Positions 18,165 through 25,011 of a DNA stretch of 25,011 bases are shown piece by piece. Source of the stretch: an uncultured bacterium. Lineage in GTDB: Bacteria; Patescibacteriota; Gracilibacteria; Absconditabacterales; Absconditicoccaceae. A program made the translations under genes and the position numbers. The notes beneath the pieces were generated by a model. It was given only the letters and a program-made list of their open reading frames with translations, did no database searches and was not told where the DNA came from. Numbering within the stretch: the first letter of the stretch is position 1; the number at the start of each line of letters is the position of its first letter. The DNA lies in assembly GCA_937906635.1 (NCBI GenBank), contig CALCYP010000050.1, forward strand, positions 1 to 25,011, written 5' to 3'.

Positions 18165-19769
18165 ATGAAATTTTGAATTACAAAGATAGAAAAGAAAGAT
18201 TGGAAATATTATTTGAAATTTTCAAATGTAGTTTTTGTGGTGTTATTAATTCTCTGTTTCACATTTTTTGCTTTTTATTCAAATATTACAAATCTCCTTT
18301 TTTGAAAAAACAAAATTGATGTCTTCAAAGAAGATTTGGGAAAAGTAGCAATGTATTTTTGGAGTATTGATGAATGAGTTTCAAATATGCTTTTGACCAG
18401 TGATGATATAATTAAATCATATTTGAGTGGAGATAATGTTTTGATTTCCAAAAAAGAAGAAATACAAGATTTACTATCATATGTGAATCAAAACAAATAT
18501 CACTTAAAGAGTATTGGATTTGACAATTATGAATGATTTATATCTCTTTTGTCAGATTTAAATGAAAATTGGGATGAAGTTTCGACATTGTTGTGAGAAA
18601 AATGAGAATTTAATTATCTCGTGATATTGCAAAACACAAATGAAAAGAGGCCAAATTGATGATTTTTCTGATCTTTTGCTTTTATTACTGTAAAAGATTG
18701 AAGATTGAAAAACTTGGAAATTATCGATTCGTATTATCCAGATTATATTGCTGAAAATACTCGTTTGATGGCACCAGAGCGGGCTTCAGTATTTTTGCCA
18801 GATCGTCAAATCTGATTTATTGCAGGAAATAAATTTTGATTCTCTGATATCGATTGAAGTAATTTGAAATGGTTGTATGAAAAAATGTTTAATGAAGATT
18901 ATGATCAAAAGAAGTTGGAAACAATCATAAATCCAGAATTGGCTGAGAAACTATTGCACAAATATATTAAATGAGTAATTTTTATTAGGTCTGATTTGAT
19001 TGAATATTTGATTCCATCCTTTACACAAAAAGCCCGAGAATGGCAATTTCAAAATGCAAATGTAGATTTGATTAGGTGAGAAAATCGTGGAAACAAAAAA
19101 GAAACTTATATCCAAGAAGTGACACAATATTTCAAAGAGCATAGTTTGGAGCTTTTTCAAAAAATAATAAATAATTATGATGAGATAATTGATAGAAATT
19201 TCATAAATATTTATCTCTCCAATGTCTCAGATGATTTGCAAAATCTTTTATTGAATCATTGACTAAAGACAGTTTATAATTCATGAAATATTTATGCACG
19301 AGATATTAATTGATCATTCAACAAAGTTGATTCTTTTGTGAAAAAGACTATTCAGATAATTGATTCTAACTGAACTGTAATTTCTGAGACAGAAAATGAT
19401 ATCGTTCCAATCAAAGATTTACAAAACTGATTATATGATTTGAAAATCTGCTATACATTGAATGTGCCAAATTTTTACATAAATTATATGCACGATTTAG
19501 AGGCAAAATACGGAATAAAAATGACAGAGAGAGAAAAATTTATATTAGCTATTGAACCAGCACAATACGAAGGAAATCCTTATCCAAAATGGATGGAATC
19601 CAAATGAACAGTATATTTACCGTTAAATTATGAGATTTGAAATATAGTTTGAGCTCAAGAAGAATTTAAACAATTTCAAGCTCCATTTGCAAATTGATTA
19701 TATTACAAAATGCTAATAAATGAAAATAATGATACCAAATGCATCACACTAGATTTTGAAAAACATTAA
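18165..19769 (+). CDS. DUF4012 domain protein, membrane-anchored
   Basis: The product is 534 aa. A single transmembrane anchor near residues 24-45 (VVFVVLLILCFTFFAFYSN) is followed by a large extracytoplasmic region. The hallmark of DUF4012 is NTNEKRPNGGFFGSFAFITV, corresponding to the family N-x-x-E-x-RP-x-GGF-x-GS pattern, then LKNLEIIDSYYPD. Further hydrophilic helices continue to the end. Members occur in many Patescibacteria and Actinobacteria; their biochemical role is not established. At least 25 glycines use UGA. The gene diverges from pilD, sharing the AT-rich repeat as an intergenic region. Confidence 0.85.
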
Positions 19770-19804
19770 AATATTGGCTTACAAATTATTTTTTTTAGTT
19801 TTCT

Positions 19805-20932
19805 TTACTCTTCCAAAAACTTTTTTTTCCAATCACTCAATAATCTGTGAATATAGAAAATATTGTGCAGTGATAAAATGCTTCATCACAAAATTTCATT
19901 TTCTCTGAGCAAGTGATGAATATATGCTTTAGTATAATTTTGTAGTCCAGGACAAGTATCATCCAATGGGGTGAAATCAGTAGTAAATCTGGTGTTGTTT
20001 AGATTTACATTTCCATGGTCTGAAAAAGCTACTCAATGTCTTCCAAGTCTGGTGGCTAAAACACAGTCAAACATATCTACTCAATTTTCGATTCAATGCA
20101 AAAGGTCTCCTGGAGTTCAGACTCACATGAGGTATCTTGGTTTGTCATTTGGTAATTTTGGTGCTGTAAATTCTACTATGTCGCGGATTAATTCTTTGCT
20201 TTCTCAGACACTCACTCATCCTATGGCGATTCCATCAGTGGCAAATTGAGATAAGTATTCGAGCGACTCTAATCTCAAATCTTTGTCCGTTCATCATTGT
20301 ACTATTGGGAACAAAACTCACCTTGTTTCATCGTATTTTGGCATGAAATAATCATAAGCTCTTTTTGCTCGTCTGTGTGTCATATCTAATTGTTTTTTGT
20401 ATTCAGTTTTGCTAATTCCAGCAGGTGAGCAAATATCCAGCATCATCATGATATCAGAACCAAAATTTGATTGAATATCTACTACCTTTTCAGGACTGAA
20501 AAAATGTTTCGATCAGTCAAATGGTGAATAAAATTTCACTCAATCTTCAGTCAATTTTATATTGATTTTGTGGCTATGATTGTCACGTTCTTTTTGATTC
20601 CCAAGTCCCAAACTAAAAACTTGAAACCCACCACTATCAGTCAAAATCAATCAATTCCAATTTTCAAAAGTATGGAGTCATCATGCTTTTTTTATCAATT
20701 CATCTCATGGGCGGAGATATAGATGAAAAGTATTTGCCAATATCAAATTTATTGGTTCTAAATCTCACAAGAAATCTCTGTTTCTGAGCAATTCCAAAAA
20801 TATTCATTTAATTGTGGCCTTTGTTCCCACTGGCATAAAAATAGGAGTAGTGAGTTTCACTCAATTTAATTCTATCTCACCAACTCTTGCATTTCATTTC
20901 TGTTTTAAAATTTTAAAATGTAGTTTGTTCAT
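19805..20932 (-). CDS. tgt: tRNA-guanine transglycosylase
   Basis: The product is 375 aa. Tgt exchanges guanine-34 for preQ1 or queuine. Seen here are FMPVGTKATIKG, LILANTFHLYLRPG, LTDSGGFQVFSLG with the catalytic region, MMMLDICSP, THRRAKRA, RYLMGVGTPGDLLHGIENGV, DMFDCVLATRLGRHG and AYIHHLLRENEILGGS near the C-terminus. The usual zinc motif C-x-C-x-x-C just before AYIHHL is not present: the segment is DTCPGL, keeping only one of three cysteines. UGA encodes Gly in LGGS and elsewhere. ATG 20932 gives MNKLHFKILKQKGNARVG, the normal N-terminus. With the YhhQ-type transporter it forms a minimal salvage route for queuosine precursors. Confidence 0.9.
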
Positions 20933-20954
20933 TGATTAATAATTAAGGATTTTT

Positions 20955-21023
20955 GTCATTTCGAACCATAGGTAAGAAATCTATACAATTAGCTAGTGGA
21001 TTTCTCGTTACACTCGAAATGAT
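20955..21023. repeat. Intergenic CATTTCGA-type palindromic element
   Basis: TCATTTCGA (from 20956) mirrors TCGAAATGA (to 21022), and AGAAATC mirrors GATTTCT inside. It has the same size and inner AGAAATC-type arms as the U32-gene element, with a diverged CATTTCGA end in place of CATTCTGA. It is preceded by an AT-rich TTAATAATTAAGG fragment. Confidence 0.65.
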
Positions 21024-21112
21024 ATATGTCACATATATTATTCATTCAGATTAAAAAAACAATTTATTTTATAAACTTGTGATGCTGGAAAAAATAAACA
21101 ATCAAAATTTTT

Positions 21113-23989
21113 TTACAAAAGTGTTGTTTTCACTTCCTGTAATTTAGCAGAATCTAACATTTCCAAAATATTTCAACCATTATTTTTGTACATATAAAAT
21201 CTTCATTCATTCAAAAGGACATATTCTCGCTGTCTATGGTCTCTATTTTCTGGCTCTAATTCATTGATTCTATTGAGATAATTTATCGCAGATTTCTTTT
21301 TTCTCAATACATTTTCATCTCATGAAGCAGCGGAATCTGATTTTGTTTCTACCAAAAATATTTTTTCAGCTGTTTTTACCACAAAATCTGGTGAATAATA
21401 ATGAGGAATTCAGTCTGTCCCAATGTATCTAAATCTAAGGAATGTATGTTTATATTCGTTTATCTTACAAAAAGCTTCAACTTTGGAATCATTATCGCAA
21501 AACTCTATAAAGTCTTTTTCCAAAAGTCATTTATTTGATGGATATTGAAGTTTTGGATAAATACATTTGGCGACATCGATACTATAATTTTCTCTCATAT
21601 TGAGTTTACTTACTTCGCTCAAAGCTCTTAAACTGACTTCAGATTTTCCACTTTTTTGGGAATCTTGAGATTCAATTACCATTCTCGTCACTTCTTTAAT
21701 CACAAAATGAGCCACATCTTCAATCATCAAAACTTTCCAATTATTATCTTCCAAGTAATTTATATTTTTATTGAATAGTTTATATCTCAAATATCCATCA
21801 ATAATTCATGTCAATTTTGGTAAGTCAATTTGCATAGTTGGATAAACTTTTCCAAATCATTTTTTATTTATATCTTTTACATTAGCATATTTTGTCACTC
21901 TATTTACGAGTTTTTGCAAAAAATCATTATAACTTTTGGCAGAAAAAATTCACATCACGACATCATAATCTCCAAAAGTTGTTCCACTTCACAAAGTTTT
22001 TGAGATAAAGACTTCATTTTGTGGCACCATTCTTTTTAGGTCTTCAAATGCAAAATGATATGAATTTAAGTGGTCAAGTGAATAAGTCGGATCTCTGAGG
22101 ACTTCTTCAATATCACTGATGATAATTGGCCACTTAATATCGTATTCTTCATAATCATCTTTTAATTCTACTGCTATCATATCTCACAAAACTTTTCATG
22201 TATCTTTTTCTCACAAATCTCATCAATCATCAAATCAGAAATTATCATCAAGCAGTTCTTCATAAAATTTTTCAAAAGCTGGATGCTCAACGATACTCAA
22301 AATATCATAATAATTGACTGGTGCTATCTTTTTCTGTAAAACATTTTTCCTATTTTCAGCTTTCAAATCTTCAAATTCTCATCATCTCCACATAAGTCTA
22401 AGTCATCTTCAAATTGTTTGTTCGAGCAAAATTCATGAAGCAGAAGCTCTGAGTGGCACAATTACACAGATATTATTTACATCAAATCATTCACGGAGCA
22501 TCAAAACTGAGATGATAATTTTTGGATGGACATGTTTATCTATACTAAACAACTTATTTTTCAAAATTTTTCGTTCTTCATCTCAGATTTCTCATTTTTT
22601 GTTTGAATGAATTTCCAACACATCTTCTTCATCGTATCATTTTTCCAGCAAATATTCCGAAACGAAAGGTACAACATTTGTATCTTCACATACGACCATC
22701 ATTTTGGGATATTTATTGTATTCCAATTTATCTGTACCAAAATTTTCTTCCAAAATACTTAATTTCTTTAGTCATGCTTCAAGCATCACTTTTTGTCAAG
22801 CACTTAGTCAAACGACTCTATTACTTTCATCTCTAATTGCCTTAAAATCTAATTCTGCATTTGATAAAGTTGCGATTTCTTTTCTCTTGTCCAAGACTGG
22901 AATTTTCACAAAACCTCATGCTATAGCATGTTTCAAATCATAATCAATAATAATATGTGGAAAATAATTTTTCTGATTTCATTTTTGAGTGTATGGAGTG
23001 GCTGAAAAATCTACCTGCATAAAAAAGTTTTTTCAATTAGCAATCTGATTTATGGCTTCTTGCCATTTCTTTTCATCTTTATCGTCATCTCAAAGGTGGT
23101 GCGCTTCGTCATTGAATACTACCAAATCTGGAATGTTCACTACATATTCGAGCTGTCAACCCGAGAGTGCTTGATTATCCAATGAATCTAAACTATTTCA
23201 TGCAGCCACTCACGGTTTCACTGGAAATAAATCTTCCAAAATTTCAACTGCTCAATCTTTGCTCAATGGATCAAAATCTTCTTTTCTCTCTACTTTTTCC
23301 TTTTTATTCAAAAATACATGCCAATTAGTCAAAATTATCTGTCCATCTCATGTGATTTTTTTTCAAATATTATCTTTTGTGACAATACTTGATTGCAAAA
23401 AAGCGAACATTTCTTCCCTCATATGTTCTGGGACAAACAAATCTTCAAAAATTTTGAAATCAGATTTTTCAAATTCTCTACTGTCTGTCTCTTCATTTCT
23501 TTTTCAGATAAAAGCATCTTTTAATCTATCATAAACTATCAATCATGGAGCGACGACCATAAAATTTTTTGTATATCTTTCATTTCAGATCTTTGCATTC
23601 ATATATTGCCAAATCACCAAAGCTTCCAGCACTCGAGTTTTTCAAGTTCAAGTAGCCATTTTCATACAATATCTCGGATACTTAAATCTTTTTGCTTCCA
23701 AGTGTTCCAATCATAATCAATCTTCAAATCTTAGTCATTCTCAAACTTTATCGTACATATCTCACACATTCTCCACTTTTAAAATCTCATGACAATAAAT
23801 CGTATTGAGAATCGCTTGTTTTTGTCATTCATGAAAATTTACTTGTCTGCTGTCACAATAAGCATCATCAAACCAAAATTTAAGCAATTCTTGAGTAGTC
23901 GGAGTGACCTGCTGTAGCATTTCTCCACTTTCTCGAGATTGATTTACTATCTCTGATAAATTTTTTGCTAATAATAGTTGATTAGACAT
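21113..23989 (-). CDS. res: Type III restriction endonuclease, Res subunit
   Basis: The product is 958 aa, near the usual 900-1000. Superfamily 2 helicase motifs are present in order: Walker A ATGTGKT (about 112-118, both Gly from UGA), a DEAHH box (294-298), FSATPYT (328-334) and motif VI QTIGRGLR. A C-terminal PD-(D/E)xK nuclease is seen as SPDFVV (Asp868), then FLVETKS (Glu881, Lys883). That combination and the upstream mod gene identify a type III ATP-dependent restriction subunit, which cuts only after translocation or sliding from two inversely oriented sites. ATG 23989 gives MSNQLLLAKNLSEIV. The stop is TAA at 21113. A 200-nt repeat-rich gap separates it from mod. Confidence 0.9.
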
Positions 23990-24027
23990 GATTTGAATTG
24001 AAATTTGATAAATATTTTCTGAGTGTG

Positions 24028-24182
24028 CCCCTTTATTGAAAGGGGCTGTCGAACGAAGTGAGACTGAGGGGTTGTTTTCCTCCTTTTTAAAGGAGGGGGA
24101 CCGCTTGCGGTGGAGGATTTTTTATTATCTAACATCTATTTAAAAATCCCCTCGGCTTCGCCGTATCCCCTTTACAAAGGGG
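24028..24182. repeat. GC-rich palindromic repeats between mod and res
   Basis: Three hairpins follow each other: CCCCTTTATTGAAAGGGG at 24028-24045, a CCTCCTTTTTAAAGGAGG pair (24081-24098), and a CCCCTCGGCTTCGCCGTATCCCC core with CCCCTTTACAAAGGGG (24167-24182). The same families occur inside the phosphoesterase and methyltransferase genes. Confidence 0.75.
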
Positions 24183-24189
24183 AAAAGTT

Positions 24190-25011
24190 TTATGCAATCT
24201 CTACAACTACTTCACTTTCTCGACCAAAGACATCAACCGTTTTTACACAAATTTTTCTTGGTCAGACTTTTTTATCTACTTGTAAAACTGCCTTTGTGAC
24301 TACTCTCAAAGGATCTCAATCATTATCTGTATTATTGCGGTAATCTTGCCAGACACTACGGAAAACTACACCATCATAATCAGGGTCAATACTTCGATAT
24401 TCTATCAGAGCCAATGGCTCTTTTGCGACGATTTCTCCAAGTGTAGCTTGTCCTTTTTCATCCAATGGTAAAGCTTCAGGAGTAAGCAAAACATAGTTTT
24501 CAAGCTCAATAGTCAAAGTATCTTTTTCACTTCAGCTTTCCAATTTTGGCTCTTTTATCGTGAGATATTGCAATGAGCTGAAATTCACTTTTTTACTCTT
24601 GATTAAGTCTTGATATCCTCATTTACTTCTGAGTTTATCGAGCAAATCAGGTGGAATAACCAAAACTTCTAAACTATTTCATTGATTTAATTCTTGGATT
24701 TCGTGGGTAATCGTGGAAGAAAAATTCCATCACAAAACTACTACTTTGTTCCATCATCATTGAAAACTATCTCTCTCAGCGATAGCTTTTTTGAGAGTGT
24801 TGATTCAAGTGAGTTTGTTTGGACTATCTACATAAACAAGTGTCTTTTCTCATTTTATATATCATAAATTTCTACTTATATTAACATCAGATTCAAAACT
24901 TAAAGCTCAAAATAATCACATTACAATAGTAGCCAAATCTCCAATCCTAAAACGAGAATTAAAATTCTGACTTAAACTTTCTCTCTGATAGTCACCAATG
25001 GACTGATAAAG
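24190..25011 (-). CDS. mod: Type III DNA methyltransferase, Mod subunit (5' end outside window)
   Basis: Only the C-terminal 273 aa are visible. They read FRIGDLATIVMGLFGALSFE, GEKTLVYVDSPNKLTG, DSFQGGWNKVVVLGWNF and, near the end, FRSVWQDYRNNTDND followed by RKICVKTVDVFGRESEVVVE. This is the C-terminal pattern of type III Mod proteins (beta-class N6-adenine methyltransferases) and agrees with the adjacent res. The catalytic DPPY and SAM motifs would be farther upstream, outside the window, so activity cannot be judged. Stop TAA is at 24190, immediately beside the repeat cluster. Confidence 0.82.

Noticed and set aside
1..25011. UGA read as tryptophan (table 4) or selenocysteine
   Set aside because: UGA falls at invariant Gly sites (Walker A, GNHD, FGQGD, FolD PGGVGP), occurs many times per gene and has no SECIS-like context; TGG codons supply Trp.
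1..25011. tRNA or rRNA genes
   Set aside because: No cloverleaf with a T-loop GGTTCGAAT-type core and no rRNA-like conserved stretch was found on either strand by eye.

Overview
The window comes from a bacterium that reads UGA as glycine (translation table 25). This points to the Gracilibacteria/Absconditabacteria (BD1-5/SR1) branch of the Patescibacteria. Under the standard code almost every gene is shattered. With UGA read as Gly, long ORFs ending only in UAA or UAG appear, and the invariant glycines of many families fall on UGA: both Gly of the helicase Walker A ATGTGKT, the Gly of GNHD in a phosphoesterase, the last Gly of FGQGD in a prepilin peptidase, and the PGGVGP loop of FolD. The DNA is strongly AT-rich and Shine-Dalgarno motifs are scarce. 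I cannot choose between the two phyla from this sequence.

Layout. 1-5001: a type IV secretion or pilus-like block. A large polytopic VirB6/TrbL-like protein and a membrane protein with an SLH-like tail lie on the minus strand. They diverge from two small TrbC/VirB2-type pilin-like proteins and a TraC-like protein on the plus strand. 5081-9917: a C-terminally shortened DUF1846 protein, a metallophosphoesterase, a TrmA/RlmD-family RNA uridine methyltransferase and an unknown protein. 10063-14185: LspA, a DUF3127 OB-fold protein, a YhhQ-type queuosine-precursor transporter, a small pyrophosphatase-like protein, dCMP deaminase, FolD and an 84-aa orphan. 14251-20932: a U32 (TrhP-like) protein, an unknown protein, a membrane protein in an operon with prepilin peptidase, a DUF4012 protein and Tgt. 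21113-25011: a type III restriction system, Res complete and Mod cut by the window end.

Functional themes are surface and pilus biogenesis (VirB6-like, pilin-like, TraC-like, PilD, LspA), tRNA/rRNA modification (Tgt with YhhQ as a salvage pair, U32, RlmD), nucleotide and C1 metabolism (dCMP deaminase, FolD, pyrophosphatase) and DNA defence.

The most unusual feature is a set of short palindromic dispersed elements. Three kinds recur: a CATTCTGA...TCAGAATG type, a GC-rich CCCCTTT...AAAGGGG type and a GACT-type cruciform repeat. Several copies sit inside conserved genes without breaking the frame: one in the phosphoesterase, two in the methyltransferase (one between its Fe-S cysteines) and one in the U32 gene. 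They add about 20 to 60 codons each, and three of the four insertions carry UGA codons that only table 25 reads through. Other copies fill spaces between genes, including the mod-res junction.
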